DNA from: Bacillus sp. MM2020_1
Lineage (GTDB): Bacteria > Bacillota > Bacilli > Bacillales > Cytobacillaceae
Assembly: GCA_011250595.1 (NCBI GenBank)
Contig: JAANMP010000013.1
Location: forward strand, 52,070-116,069
Direction: 5' to 3'
DNA: 64,000 nucleotides
Under the pieces are notes generated by a model that saw nothing but the letters and a program-made list of their open reading frames with translations, searched no databases and was not told where the DNA came from. Within the stretch, counting starts at the first letter, position 1; the number at the start of each line of letters is the position of its first letter. This document shows positions 16,571-26,007 of the stretch, piece after piece. Position numbers and translations under genes: made by a program.

Positions 16571-17515
16571 TTAGCGATTGAATATCGGCAGGGTAACAAT
16601 AATCATCATGAGGAAGATAATCGTTATATAATTAACAGAATATAGAAAATTAACATGTGCCCATTTAAGGTCATTTTTTGTAAAAAATCCGCTTATACTA
16701 ACAACTAACCATCCAATGTTAAGTAAGGTAGCTATGACCATAAAGGTAACTCCTAGCGGCGCTAGAAAGAAAGGTAATGGAAATAAGCAAGCAATATATA
16801 ACGCCATTTGCCGTTTAGTCACTGCCAACCCTCGAACAACAGGAAGCATCGCAACCCCTGCCGCTTTATATTCTTTATATTTCTTTACGGCAATGGCAAA
16901 GGTATGGGGCATTTGAAAAATAAACAAGATTAAAAACAAGATTATTGGTACCTTTTGAAATCCAGGTGCGATAGCGGCCCAGCCAATTAATGGTGTTACA
17001 GCACCAGAAATACTTCCTATTATCGTGTTAAAGGTATACTTCCGTTTTGACCACATGGTATAGGGAAAGCAATAGGTAAACCATCCCACGAAAGCGTACA
17101 ACGATGCTTCAAAAGTTGTAAAAAGTAAAAGAATAAAACCTAGACCGGTAAGAGAAATCCCCATCGTTAACACGACTTTCAAAGAAATATTCCCTGTTAC
17201 GGTTGGACGGCTCTTTGTTCGATCCATTACGGTATCAATATCAACATCGTACCAGTTATTAAGCGCAAGTGCACCGGCAATTACCATTGTACTTCCGAAA
17301 ATTGTCAAGAGTAATACATCCATATTTGTTGAAAGAGAAGCGTTCGTAAAATGTAAAGCTAACCAGAATCCTGCAAAGACAGGCAGAACATTAGCGATTA
17401 AAACATTTGCTTTAAACAGTAACTTCAAGTCAGTTATTATACCGGATATATTTCGTTGATTTGATATTATCGATCTTCCGTCCTTCTGTAGAGAAGGTAT
17501 TTCATTATTACTCAT
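16571..17515 (-). CDS. ctaB: Protoheme IX farnesyltransferase (heme o synthase)
   Basis: UbiA-family prenyltransferase of 314 residues with about eight helices. It joins farnesyl diphosphate to heme b to give heme o, needed by o- and a-type oxidases. The first aspartate-rich motif is NNWYDVDIDTVMDRTKSRP. The second, more degenerate, is near AVKKYKEYKAAG. It lies directly upstream of the ba3 operon but ends in its own terminator. AGGAGAGG before the ATG sets the start. It may be a second copy dedicated to the ba3 oxidase, as Bacillus genomes usually carry another ctaB in the caa3 locus. Confidence 0.9.
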   Translation of the reverse strand: MSNNEIPSLQKDGRSIISNQRNISGIITDLKLLFKANVLIANVLPVFAGFWLALHFTNASLSTNMDVLLLTIFGSTMVIAGALALNNWYDVDIDTVMDRTKSRPTVTGNISLKVVLTMGISLTGLGFILLLFTTFEASLYAFVGWFTYCFPYTMWSKRKYTFNTIIGSISGAVTPLIGWAAIAPGFQKVPIILFLILFIFQMPHTFAIAVKKYKEYKAAGVAMLPVVRGLAVTKRQMALYIACLFPLPFFLAPLGVTFMVIATLLNIGWLVVSISGFFTKNDLKWAHVNFLYSVNYITIIFLMMIIVTLPIFNR

Positions 17516-17586
17516 TTAATATCCTCTCCTAAGAAGTAATACAAAACAGATATAATCTATCATACCATATTAAAATTATCAAAATA

Positions 17587-17599
17587 AGTGTCAGGCACT
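17587..17599. repeat. REP-like palindrome, copy 3
   Basis: AGTGTCAGGCACT is the same palindrome as at 189-201, with both outer bases exchanged (G..C to A..T). That keeps the stem paired and hints that the hairpin structure is under selection. Confidence 0.55.
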
Positions 17600-17770
17600 G
17601 GAAATGACTGTTGTTTACTCCCAATCAAAACTGCCGGGTTTAATGTCATGTACTTTCTACAAAAATCACTGGAACCATTCTCCACACTTTCTTGCGGTTG
17701 CAACCGATTTTACCATATTTCCCATATATATGATAATAATAGAATATAGAATAAGGAGGTGTGAGATATA

Positions 17771-18703
17771 TTGTCCAACCTATTGGGGGAAGAAATCAAC
17801 GAAGTCAATGAAGGTATTGTCATTCCATTGTCTGAACCGTTTGACATGAACGCCAACCTTGACTACCTGAAGCGTAGTACTAATGAATGCATGTTTGAAG
17901 TCGAAAATGATGCCATTAGAAGAGTGATAGTAATTGGTGAGACTCGAACCTTAGTACAGATTGAATGCTCCGATAATAAGCAGTTGAATGTCCACTTTTT
18001 AGGAGGGACTCAACCTACTAAGCCTTGGCAGCGTACGGAAGTTGTGCATTACATTCGAGAATGGTTTGATCTCGATAACGATTTAACTTCTTTTTATGAA
18101 ATGGGAAAAACTGATCCCTTACTTAAAATGCCCGTTGAAAATTTTTATGGATTACGCCTTATCGGCATTCCTGATTTGTTTGAAGCTCTCTGCTGGGGAG
18201 TCTTAGGACAACAAATTAACTTAGAATTCGCTTACAAATTAAAGCGACAATTTGTTGAAAAGTTCGGTGATTCGATCGAATGGAATGGTATGAACTATTG
18301 GATCTTCCCATCCTATGAAAGAATTGCCCAACTCACACCCAATGATCTTGCAGATATTAAAATGACCTTGAAAAAGAATGAATATATTATTGGAATTGCT
18401 AAATTAATGGTGAGCGGAGAATTATCCAAAGAAAAATTATTGGAAACCGGTAATTTTAAAGAGGCTGAAAAAAGCTTAATTAAGATTCGTGGGGTTGGTC
18501 CTTGGACGGCTAATTATGTACTGATGCGCTGCCTTCGCTTTCCGAATGCCTTCCCTATCGATGATGTCGGTCTAATCAATGCGATAAAAACATTACGAAA
18601 TATGGATAGAAAACCGACCAAAGAAGAAATCCTCGCATTATCAGTTCAATGGGAGAATTGGGAATCCTATGCAACCTTCTTTTTATGGCGTGTTCTCTAT
18701 TAG
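17771..18703 (+). CDS. alkA: DNA-3-methyladenine glycosylase II
   Basis: HhH-GPD base-excision glycosylase of 310 residues that removes alkylated purines. An N-terminal AlkA-like domain (about 15-120) precedes the helix-hairpin-helix motif IRGVGPWTANY (about 239-249) and the catalytic aspartate in FPIDDVGL (Asp264 or Asp265). LGQQIN at 145-150 is typical of the AlkA branch. The start is TTG, nine bases behind AAGGAGGTG. It resembles B. subtilis YfjP as much as AlkA, so the gene name is tentative. It stands alone, convergent with lysP. No Ada-type regulator is adjacent. Confidence 0.85.
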   Translation: MSNLLGEEINEVNEGIVIPLSEPFDMNANLDYLKRSTNECMFEVENDAIRRVIVIGETRTLVQIECSDNKQLNVHFLGGTQPTKPWQRTEVVHYIREWFDLDNDLTSFYEMGKTDPLLKMPVENFYGLRLIGIPDLFEALCWGVLGQQINLEFAYKLKRQFVEKFGDSIEWNGMNYWIFPSYERIAQLTPNDLADIKMTLKKNEYIIGIAKLMVSGELSKEKLLETGNFKEAEKSLIKIRGVGPWTANYVLMRCLRFPNAFPIDDVGLINAIKTLRNMDRKPTKEEILALSVQWENWESYATFFLWRVLY

Positions 18704-18764
18704 TCGAAAAGCATACTACTTAAGCAAAAAACAAACTTTTAAAACACCGCTTTCTCTTAGTTAA

Positions 18765-18804
18765 ATCAAAAAAATCTTGCAAAGTCATGCAAGATTTTTT
18801 TGAT
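18765..18804. terminator. Bidirectional terminator
   Basis: Stem ATCAAAAAAATCTTGCA / TGCAAGATTTTTTTGAT between the convergent glycosylase and lysP genes. Confidence 0.85.
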
Positions 18805-18832
18805 TCTAAAGTGAAAACAAATCTCAGTATCT

Positions 18833-20335
18833 CTATTTAGATGCCATCTCTTCAAAAGAACATTTCTTTAGTGGAACTACTTTCGTTTTATGAACAAGTT
18901 TATACCCGAGCCATAATGCCAAAAAGATCGGTAAACCAATATAGGACACGGCTACTCCATACCAATCAATCTCACTAGTTACGAAAGCTTGATAATTTTG
19001 GCCAAGAATGACAAACACACACATTGCAAAAGCGAGAATCGGCCCTAGCGGGAACCATTTCGCTTTAAATTTCAAATCATCCATGTCCCTGCCCTGGGCC
19101 ATATATGCTTTTCTAAAACGGTAGTGGCTGACTGCAATTCCAAGCCATGCAATAAATCCAGTTAAGCCTGACGCATTTAATAACCATGTATACACTTGAT
19201 CACCAAAAATGGACGTTAAAAAGGCCAAACCTCCGATAATCGTCGTCATGACAAGAGCATTCATCGGAATCCCGCGATCATTTATATTTTTTAAAAATTT
19301 AGGTGCCTGACCATCTTTTGCCATCGACCAAAGCATGCGTGTCGATGCATATAAACCGGAACTCCCTGCCGATAAGACCGATGTCAAAATGACCGCATTC
19401 ATAACAGATGCCGCAAATGCAATGCCCACTTTATTAAATACAAGGGTAAAAGGACTGACAGCAATGCTGTCGACATCCCTGCCTAACAGGTTGGGACTTG
19501 TGAATGGAATTATCAGGCCAATGACTGCAATGGCAACGATATAGAATAGAAGAATTCGCCAAAATACTTGTCGAATCGCCTTTGGTACGTTTTTCTCCGG
19601 CTCTTCACTTTCTCCTGCAGCAATCCCCACGAGTTCCGTTCCTTGAAATGAAAAACCTGCAATGAAAAAAATACTTAAAATGGACAAAAGGCCGCCATGA
19701 ATCGGTGCATCTCCTATAGTAAAGTTTTTAAACCCGATAAACTGTCCGCCCAGAATTCCAAAAATGGTGAGCAAACCGACTCCAATGAAAACGATGATTG
19801 TCACTACTTTTACTAAGGAGAACCAATACTCGGATTCTCCGTAACTTTTAACCGACAATGCATTCAATAAAAAGATAAGACCTAAAAACAGTGCACTCCA
19901 CACGATGCTCGGCACATCCGGAAACCAGAACTTCATAATAATAGCTGATGCAGCGATTTCAACCGCCAGTGTAACCGCCCAGTTGAACCAATAATTCCAA
20001 CCAAGTGCAAAACCAAAGGCCGGATCGACAAAACGGCTGCCATATGTTGAAAAGGATCCCGAAACCGGCATTAAGGTAGCCATTTCTCCGAGACTTGTCA
20101 TCAAAAAGTAGACCATGATGCCGATAGCTCCATAAGCTATAATCGCTCCACCAGGTCCAGCGGTTTGAATTGACGCCCCTGTTGCTAAAAATAGGCCTGT
20201 CCCGATTGACCCTCCAATGGCAATCATCGTCATGTGACGTGCCTTTAGATTGCGTTTCATTGGCTCTTTACTTTCCTCGCTATTCTGATGTTTCTGATTA
20301 TTTAGATCATTTTTATAGCTTTTGATTGCTTCCAT
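18833..20335 (-). CDS. lysP: Lysine-specific permease LysP
   Basis: Amino acid permease of 500 residues (APC family, 12 helices) that imports lysine with protons. The text follows E. coli LysP closely: LKARHMTMIAIGGSIGTGLF, GWNYWFNWAVT and GFSFQGTELVGIAAGESE are recognisable, as is FIAWLGIAVSHYRFR. The N-terminus has a 30-residue charged extension before the conserved part. GGAGG lies seven bases from the ATG. No lysine riboswitch is visible upstream. It sits on the same strand, 117 bases behind the opine-oxidase-like operon and about 6 kb from the kam operon, which suggests a shared theme of lysine use. Confidence 0.88.
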   Translation of the reverse strand: MEAIKSYKNDLNNQKHQNSEESKEPMKRNLKARHMTMIAIGGSIGTGLFLATGASIQTAGPGGAIIAYGAIGIMVYFLMTSLGEMATLMPVSGSFSTYGSRFVDPAFGFALGWNYWFNWAVTLAVEIAASAIIMKFWFPDVPSIVWSALFLGLIFLLNALSVKSYGESEYWFSLVKVVTIIVFIGVGLLTIFGILGGQFIGFKNFTIGDAPIHGGLLSILSIFFIAGFSFQGTELVGIAAGESEEPEKNVPKAIRQVFWRILLFYIVAIAVIGLIIPFTSPNLLGRDVDSIAVSPFTLVFNKVGIAFAASVMNAVILTSVLSAGSSGLYASTRMLWSMAKDGQAPKFLKNINDRGIPMNALVMTTIIGGLAFLTSIFGDQVYTWLLNASGLTGFIAWLGIAVSHYRFRKAYMAQGRDMDDLKFKAKWFPLGPILAFAMCVFVILGQNYQAFVTSEIDWYGVAVSYIGLPIFLALWLGYKLVHKTKVVPLKKCSFEEMASK

Positions 20336-20452
20336 GTCTTGTCCTCCAGACTCCCGTCTTTAATTAATGAAGCAGCTTCATTGGATTTGATCAGCTTTTT
20401 CACTCAGTTTCCACCATTTAGCCATTCTAATTTTTCAAAAAAACTAAAAACT

Positions 20453-21679
20453 TTAATTATCATTGTGAGCCCACCTGCTCCATAAATCCTCCAAGTGCTC
20501 TCTTGCTTCTGAAACTTTTGAATGGAACTGTATATCAGATAACTTTCTGCTATATTCCACAAAAGAAATTGATTCTTCAATATCTGCTTCTTCAATTTTT
20601 CCAATTTTCATTTTTTTACAAATAGACTTACCTGCTAACGTTCCCTGTGCCATGGCTACTTTTGCCCCTTCTATTCCGGTAATATTGCCAGCAACAAAGA
20701 GATTAGGAACTGTTGTTTCGAGCTCTTTATTATGTAGTGGCACCGTTCCTGATAATCCTTCCAAAGTAACAAACTTACACCCTGCCGTAGCAGCCAGCTC
20801 ATATAAAGGGCTAAGACCTCCTGAAATACAGACTGTATCTGCATGGATAACCTTTTGTTCTCCTATTGGGTTACCCTTAACGTCAATCTTAGTAATGGTC
20901 GCACTATCGACTTCATGTTTCCCATTGATAGAAAGGATGGTGCGTCTTAAGTGAATCGGAATGCCCCACATCTTTATTCCCATAGGTGGGTAAAATTGGG
21001 CAGCAATCTTTCGCCCTGTTTTAGATTTTAATAACTTGCCTGTAAGTCTAATCATTTTAGTAGGAGCAAAATCTGTCATCTCGTTTAAAGTTTCTAGATG
21101 TATAAGCGGGGAAGCATAATTGGAGAATGGGGTATGTGGAAGCATGTAAATTCCTTCTACATCCGCTCCTGCTAGCTTCATAGAACGTGCAATCGATAGT
21201 GACAAAATATCAATCCCAGCAACGATTACTTTTTTTCCAGGCAATACCTGATATACATTTGTCATAACTTGGGCTGCACCAATGGATAGCACACCTGGCA
21301 ATGTCCAACCAGGGATAGGTATTGGCTTTTCAACAGCACCAGTAGCTAGTAATACACAATCTGCTTGAATTTCCATTCCTGATTCATTCTGAACCAAATC
21401 AGAAATGTGCACCTTCCATCCTGGTTCCAATCCCCAAACCTGCTTCTCGGATAGAATTTGAACGTTGGCAGCTAGGGCCTTTTGTTTTAATTCTTGCGCA
21501 AATTCAAATCCCTTCCACCATTTAGAATGATTCCCTTCTTGATGCAGCTGTCCTAGTAATTTTCCTCCAGGTGTTGGATGATCATCAACTACTACGACAT
21601 GACCACCACGTGATCCAATTTCAATGGCTGCAGATAAACCAGCAGGACCTCCGCCTACAACTACCACATCAACCTTCAT
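20453..21679 (-). CDS. Opine-oxidase/HcnB-like FAD subunit
   Basis: FAD/NAD(P)-binding pyridine-nucleotide-disulfide-type oxidoreductase of 408 residues. The FAD-binding VVVGGGPAGLSAA begins at residue 6. ATGAVEKPIPIPGWTLPG is typical of OoxA/HcnB and dye-linked proline dehydrogenase alpha subunits. Those proteins usually end in a bacterioferritin-associated-ferredoxin-like (BFD) domain; here that domain is a separate gene (21998-22276). The start overlaps the upstream 2Fe-2S gene by 11 bases. The product likely forms a membrane-associated complex with its three operon partners. It would oxidise an N-substituted or cyclic amino acid, with electrons passed to quinone. The substrate is not visible. 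Confidence 0.82.
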   Translation of the reverse strand: MKVDVVVVGGGPAGLSAAIEIGSRGGHVVVVDDHPTPGGKLLGQLHQEGNHSKWWKGFEFAQELKQKALAANVQILSEKQVWGLEPGWKVHISDLVQNESGMEIQADCVLLATGAVEKPIPIPGWTLPGVLSIGAAQVMTNVYQVLPGKKVIVAGIDILSLSIARSMKLAGADVEGIYMLPHTPFSNYASPLIHLETLNEMTDFAPTKMIRLTGKLLKSKTGRKIAAQFYPPMGIKMWGIPIHLRRTILSINGKHEVDSATITKIDVKGNPIGEQKVIHADTVCISGGLSPLYELAATAGCKFVTLEGLSGTVPLHNKELETTVPNLFVAGNITGIEGAKVAMAQGTLAGKSICKKMKIGKIEEADIEESISFVEYSRKLSDIQFHSKVSEAREHLEDLWSRWAHNDN

Positions 21680-22001
21680 TTCCTCCCCCCTTTCTTGCTA
21701 AGTCCATTTCATTAAACGGTTCTTTAGAAAAATAGTGATCCCCTTCTTGAACGCGCGTCGTACAGGCTTTGAGTAACCCTATTTTCGGATGATAGATTCT
21801 ACATTCATAACACTGGCCGATTCCACAATATATGCCTCTAGGTTCATGATTCTTTTCACTATTTCTTAACGTCTTAACTCCATTGGCCCATAGAGCAATA
21901 GCTATTGTATCTCCCTCTCTTGCTTGAAACATTTTATGATTAAAAGTAAACGAGATGGTTTTTGTCGAGCGTGAGGGAAGGATAGGATGCTGAATTCTCA
22001 T
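21669..22001 (-). CDS. 2Fe-2S protein, HcnA/OoxB-gamma-like
   Basis: Small ferredoxin-like subunit of 110 residues. The plant-type 2Fe-2S cysteines are in CGIGQCYEC with a fourth about 14 residues on (LKACTT). HcnA, the small subunit of hydrogen cyanide synthase, and gamma subunits of hydroxyproline and opine oxidases share this layout. It overlaps both neighbours (four bases with the BFD-like gene, 11 with the FAD gene), so the complex is made in fixed ratio. AGGAG lies upstream of the ATG. Confidence 0.82.
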   Translation of the reverse strand: MRIQHPILPSRSTKTISFTFNHKMFQAREGDTIAIALWANGVKTLRNSEKNHEPRGIYCGIGQCYECRIYHPKIGLLKACTTRVQEGDHYFSKEPFNEMDLARKGGGNEG

Positions 22002-22276
22002 TCCGAATTCTCCTTTTGCACTATTTTGGCTAAGGAAACAGGACGAACTGGCTGATGAAAGGTTAGTTGACTTGGGCTATGAACACTTTCCTTATGATTG
22101 GCTGGCAGCAATGCCTTCAATAATGGTCTGCATAACCTGCCCTGGCACATTCCCATCCCCGCACGGGTGGACATTTTCATTTCCTGACTATTCGAGGCTC
22201 CGGCAGCGATGGCATCTTGAATATCTTCTATTGAAACTTCTTCACAGCGACAGATGATTAAAGAATGGTTACACAT
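21998..22276 (-). CDS. BFD-like 2Fe-2S protein
   Basis: Protein of 92 residues with a bacterioferritin-associated-ferredoxin-like domain. The cluster cysteines are in IICRCEEV (Cys-x-Cys) and GMGMCQGRLC (Cys-x4-Cys). In OoxA/HcnB this domain is the C-terminus of the FAD subunit; here it stands free, with a basic and proline-rich tail of about 30 residues. It overlaps the flanking genes by eight and four bases. It probably relays electrons between the two flavin subunits. Confidence 0.8.
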   Translation of the reverse strand: MCNHSLIICRCEEVSIEDIQDAIAAGASNSQEMKMSTRAGMGMCQGRLCRPLLKALLPANHKESVHSPSQLTFHQPVRPVSLAKIVQKENSE

Positions 22277-23540
22277 TTTGTTTTCCTGCCTTCTTTTTCG
22301 ACCGGGCTACTGAAAAACGAGAAAGAATGGGGTCGTGAATTGGATTTACTCTTCCATTAAGTTGATACGTTAAGCTATTTGCCATGAGTTTGCCCATGAC
22401 GGCAGACATACCATATCCATGACCGTTATAACCTCCAGAGATAAAGGCATTGTCAAATGTGTTTAATTTCCCAAAATACGGAAGATGATCTTCCGTCAGT
22501 TCGACTGTCCCAGCAAACGACCGAATCAATTGTTTATGGCTGTAGGTAGGGAAAAGTTCTAGTAATCTACTTGAAAGAAACTCCAATGCATAGTTCGTAT
22601 TCGAAACATCGAACCCATTCGTTTCCCAAGAGCCTCCCCCGCCAAATAAAATATTGCCAGCGTGAGTTTGCCGTAAATATAAAGAATTCCCTGTAACAAA
22701 TGGGTGAATCCTCCTTTTATTAACAATCTCGGAGACAAGAATTTGAGAACGCCTTGGAATGACGACGACTTGTTCGTTTAACTTTTTACATACTTCCGTT
22801 GTCCAAGGCCCACAACAAAGCAGAAAGGCATCCGATTGAAACTTTCCTTTTTCCGTAATGGCATACTCTATGGTTCGATTACTAGTCTTAAAGTCAAGGA
22901 CCTCACAATGATTGATTACAGTAGCTCCATGTTCTTTTAAATACTTTAGTAAACTAGTCATGGTTGTAAAAGGATAGCTTTGCCCATCGGATTTGCTAAA
23001 CAAACCCATTTTTGTTTCGGTTGTTAGATCCGGAACCATGCATTTCAGCTCATCTGGAGAAAGAACCTTAACTTTTAACCCCGCTGTAGTGTATAATTCA
23101 TGTGCCGCAAAGAGTTTTTCTTGTTCTACTTCATTTCTCGCGACCATTACATGACCAGATGAAACATATTTCGTGTCAATCTTTTCTTGTTGAAGCGAGC
23201 TCCAAATCTCAGCGGCCAATCGGGCGAAAGGTATTTCGGATAACTCCCTGCCTAAAGACAGCACTCCGCCTCCATTCCTTCCAGAAGCTGCTGCACCAAA
23301 TGACTTTTTTTCTAAAATAGTGATCGTAAATCCACTTTTTTGCAAAAAAAAGGCGGACATTAGACCAACAATTCCACCTCCAATAATGGTGATATACCTA
23401 TTTTTCTGTTTTAAATGTGGATGATCAGAAAGAAATTCTTTTAATTGATCATATGTGTCCTTAGCTTGAATAGCTAATTTACTAGTCTCCTTGTCTATGT
23501 GAAGATTTAATAAACTAAGACGATCCATTTCTTCCTTCAT
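22269..23540 (-). CDS. FAD-dependent amino acid oxidoreductase (DAO family)
   Basis: DAO-family flavoprotein of 423 residues, like glycine oxidase, HcnC and opine oxidase subunit B. An N-terminal extension of about 47 residues precedes the dinucleotide-binding IIGGGIVGLMSAFF. The conserved ASGRNGGGV follows, and the C-terminal GYNGHGYGMS resembles the usual FAD-contacting GHG motif. It should carry the substrate site: oxidation of the C-N bond of a secondary or D-amino acid. It is the first enzyme gene after the ABC transporter genes and overlaps the BFD-like gene. No cyanide-synthase context is present, so opine-, proline- or lysine-derivative oxidation is more likely than HCN formation. Confidence 0.82.
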   Translation of the reverse strand: MKEEMDRLSLLNLHIDKETSKLAIQAKDTYDQLKEFLSDHPHLKQKNRYITIIGGGIVGLMSAFFLQKSGFTITILEKKSFGAAASGRNGGGVLSLGRELSEIPFARLAAEIWSSLQQEKIDTKYVSSGHVMVARNEVEQEKLFAAHELYTTAGLKVKVLSPDELKCMVPDLTTETKMGLFSKSDGQSYPFTTMTSLLKYLKEHGATVINHCEVLDFKTSNRTIEYAITEKGKFQSDAFLLCCGPWTTEVCKKLNEQVVVIPRRSQILVSEIVNKRRIHPFVTGNSLYLRQTHAGNILFGGGGSWETNGFDVSNTNYALEFLSSRLLELFPTYSHKQLIRSFAGTVELTEDHLPYFGKLNTFDNAFISGGYNGHGYGMSAVMGKLMANSLTYQLNGRVNPIHDPILSRFSVARSKKKAGKQNV

Positions 23541-23583
23541 ATTGGTTTACTTCCTTTGAGATATTTTTTGGAGACCTCAATTT

Positions 23584-24348
23584 TTACCTGACTAATCGTA
23601 AAAATGAAATGAGTCTCTCACTCTTCGGATGGATCAAGACTTCCTTGGGGTCACCTTGTTCCTCGATAACTCCGTCGGCCATAAAGATGACCCTGTCAGC
23701 CACCTCTTTTGCAAAGCCCATTTCATGAGTGACGACGACCATGGTCATGCCTTCAAAAGCTAATTGCTTCATTACTTGCAAGACTTCCCCAACCAATTCC
23801 GGGTCTAATGCGGATGTAGGCTCATCAAAAAGCATAATCTTCGGATTCATCGCTAGTGCTCTTGCAATGGCTACACGTTGCTGCTGCCCTCCTGATAGCT
23901 TTTTTGGATATACATCCTTTTTATCTTTCAAGCCTACTTTTTCCAAAAGCTTGATCGCTTCCATCTCTGCTTCAGCTTTACCCTTATTCAATACTTGAAT
24001 GGGACTAACCGTTACATTTTCTAATACGGTCATATGTGGAAATAAATTAAATTGCTGAAACACCATCCCCACTTCCTGACGAACTTTACTAATGTTTTTT
24101 ATAGAATTGTCCAATTTGATATTGTCGACGATGACATTTCCGCTAGTTACCGTTTCGAGTCGATTGATACAGCGGAGTAAGGTGCTTTTCCCAGAACCGC
24201 TTGCACCAATTAATGCAACGACCTCACCTTTATAGATTTGAAGGTCAATCCCTTTTAATACCTCTAATTGATCAAAGCTCTTATGGAGATTTTCAATATG
24301 AATAATGGGAGATAATGGGCTCGCCATTTCTATCTTCCTAGCTTCCAC
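23584..24348 (-). CDS. Amino acid ABC transporter ATP-binding protein
   Basis: GlnQ/HisP-type ATPase of 254 residues. Walker [10 protein letters not shown], signature LSGGQQQR and Walker [13 protein letters not shown] are intact. It powers uptake by the permease and lipoprotein encoded just upstream. The start is GTG at 24348, seven bases behind AGGAGGAAA; the coding region begins ten bases behind the permease stop. The conserved core begins about 15 residues in, so a slightly later ATG is possible. Its closeness to the oxidase genes implies that the imported compound is the oxidase substrate. Confidence 0.88.
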   Translation of the reverse strand: MEARKIEMASPLSPIIHIENLHKSFDQLEVLKGIDLQIYKGEVVALIGASGSGKSTLLRCINRLETVTSGNVIVDNIKLDNSIKNISKVRQEVGMVFQQFNLFPHMTVLENVTVSPIQVLNKGKAEAEMEAIKLLEKVGLKDKKDVYPKKLSGGQQQRVAIARALAMNPKIMLFDEPTSALDPELVGEVLQVMKQLAFEGMTMVVVTHEMGFAKEVADRVIFMADGVIEEQGDPKEVLIHPKSERLISFLRLVR

Positions 24349-24359
24349 TTCATTTCCTC

Positions 24360-25016
24360 CTAGCGTTCACTTATGGACATTCGTTGTTCAATCTTGTTCA
24401 AAATAAACGTAAAAATGGTTGTCATCACTAGATAGAAACCAGCCGCGACAATATAAAATTCAATAAATGCATAATTCGTAGCCGCAAATCGCTGCGACAC
24501 CATCATTAATTCGGATACTGTTACAAGTGAAGCCAACGATGAATCCTTCAGCATCATGACAGCTTGGTTTCCAAGGGAAGGTACACTGACTCTAAGGGCC
24601 TGTGGCAGGATGATTTTTTTCATGATGACAGGGTATCTCATCCCTAAAGATTCTGCAGCCTCCATTTGTCCAATTGGAACGGACATAATGCCACCACGGT
24701 ATATTTCAGCAATGTAGGCAGCCGCATTCAACCCTAATGCAATGACAGAAGAAATAAATGGGGTTAGCTCAATTCCTATTTGCGGTAATCCGAAATAAAC
24801 AAGAAACAATTGAACTAGCATGGGCGTCCCACGAATGATCCAAATATAGAATTGAGCAACATAGGAAAAGATTTTTATTTTAGAAATCCTCATTAATGCA
24901 ATGAGAAGACCAAAAAACATGCCTATGATTATGGATACTAACGACAGTTGAATCGTAACAACTGCCGCCTTTACCAAGAACGGTATAAACTCGCCAACTA
25001 AACTAAAATTAAGCAT
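24360..25016 (-). CDS. Amino acid ABC transporter permease
   Basis: HisM/GlnP-type permease of 218 residues with five helices and the EAA loop [19 protein letters not shown], which contacts the ATPase. A single permease gene suggests a homodimeric channel. It follows the binding-protein gene after 11 bases and is transcribed with it. Confidence 0.88.
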   Translation of the reverse strand: MLNFSLVGEFIPFLVKAAVVTIQLSLVSIIIGMFFGLLIALMRISKIKIFSYVAQFYIWIIRGTPMLVQLFLVYFGLPQIGIELTPFISSVIALGLNAAAYIAEIYRGGIMSVPIGQMEAAESLGMRYPVIMKKIILPQALRVSVPSLGNQAVMMLKDSSLASLVTVSELMMVSQRFAATNYAFIEFYIVAAGFYLVMTTIFTFILNKIEQRMSISER

Positions 25017-25027
25017 CCTATCTCTCC

Positions 25028-25840
25028 TTAGCGAATATCTTCACCGAACCATTTCTTACTAATTTCTTCGTATGTTCCATCTTCCATCATTTCCTTAAGA
25101 TGTTTATTGATTTCAGCTTTTAATGCTTCTTCATGCTTGTTTAAAGTGATTCCAGCGGCATCCCTGTACAGCATGTCTCCAACAGCCTTAAACTTAAATC
25201 CTTTTTCTTTAATCATTCTAGAACCAACTGCTTTATCTGTAATGACTCCTACCACACGTTTATTCGCCAAATCCTGGAAGGTTAAAAGATCGCTTTTATA
25301 ATTCACAATCGTGGCCCCAAGCTCAGTGGCTTTCTTTTCAAATGTCGTACCAATGGCTACACCGATTTTTTTACCGTTAATATCTTTTTTTGGATCTTTA
25401 ATTTCTGAATAATCCTCATTTACAAATAATTGGGCACCGGTATGATAGTATGGATCCGTGAAGTCTACTTTTTGTTTCCGTTCTTCCGTGATTGCCATAC
25501 TCGAAATAATAATGGCGTATTTCTTTGATTGTAATCCCCCGATAATGGTGTCCCAAGGAGTCGCTACATAATTAGGCTTAACTCCCATTCTTTTTGTTAT
25601 TTCATTCGCAATATCGACATCAAATCCTATTAACTTATTACTCTTATCAAAATAGTTAAATGGAGGATACGCACCCTCGATTCCAATTTCAATCACGCCA
25701 TTTTTCTTAATAGCCGCAAGGATGCCTGAATCTTCGTTCGCATCCTTTCCTCCATTACTTGAGCTTTTCTCACTACTTCCACATGCGGCTAGCATAAAAA
25801 TTAAACATAAGGTCATTACGAGTAAAATAGGGTTCTTCAC
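25028..25840 (-). CDS. Amino acid ABC transporter substrate-binding lipoprotein
   Basis: Extracytoplasmic solute-binding protein family 3, 270 residues. The signal peptide ends in the lipobox LAAC (cysteine at about 20), then a Ser/Gly linker and two lobes. The arginine- and aspartate-type contacts of the amino acid site are likely in the SSMAITEERKQKVDFTDPYY stretch. The start is GTG with AGGAGGGC seven bases upstream (the overlapping ATG is out of frame). It is the first gene of the transporter/oxidase operon. The ligand could be an opine, a D-amino acid or a lysine derivative; sequence alone does not tell. Confidence 0.87.
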   Translation of the reverse strand: MKNPILLVMTLCLIFMLAACGSSEKSSSNGGKDANEDSGILAAIKKNGVIEIGIEGAYPPFNYFDKSNKLIGFDVDIANEITKRMGVKPNYVATPWDTIIGGLQSKKYAIIISSMAITEERKQKVDFTDPYYHTGAQLFVNEDYSEIKDPKKDINGKKIGVAIGTTFEKKATELGATIVNYKSDLLTFQDLANKRVVGVITDKAVGSRMIKEKGFKFKAVGDMLYRDAAGITLNKHEEALKAEINKHLKEMMEDGTYEEISKKWFGEDIR

Positions 25841-25964
25841 ATTAGCCCTCCTAAAGTTATAACGGAATAGTAATTCTAATTCTAAAACTACAAAACAATT
25901 TCATATTCCCTTCGAATTCAGAAGGAATTTTATCTTGTAATCCCTTGTCCTTTAGAATAAAATT

Positions 25965-25997
25965 CATCTCCCGCTTACTATTGAAAAACGGGAGATG
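25965..25997 (-). terminator. Hairpin after yokU
   Basis: The 9-bp stem CATCTCCCG / CGGGAGATG lies 11 bases behind the yokU stop. On the minus strand AATTTTATTC follows. This marks the likely end of the kam operon. Confidence 0.6.
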
Positions 25998-26007
25998 GCT
26001 TTGTTAA

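Noticed and set aside
20336..20452. Lysine riboswitch before lysP
   Set aside because: The 117-base gap is too short for an L-box aptamer and shows none of its conserved elements.
20404..20604. A 66-codon minus-strand frame near the end of the opine-oxidase FAD gene
   Set aside because: It lies almost entirely inside that gene in another frame and has no supported start.
21669..23540. Hydrogen cyanide synthase (HcnABC)
   Set aside because: The subunits resemble HcnABC, but Bacillus is not known for it, the BFD part is split off, and the amino acid importer in the operon favours a catabolic oxidase. The family likeness alone does not support cyanide production.
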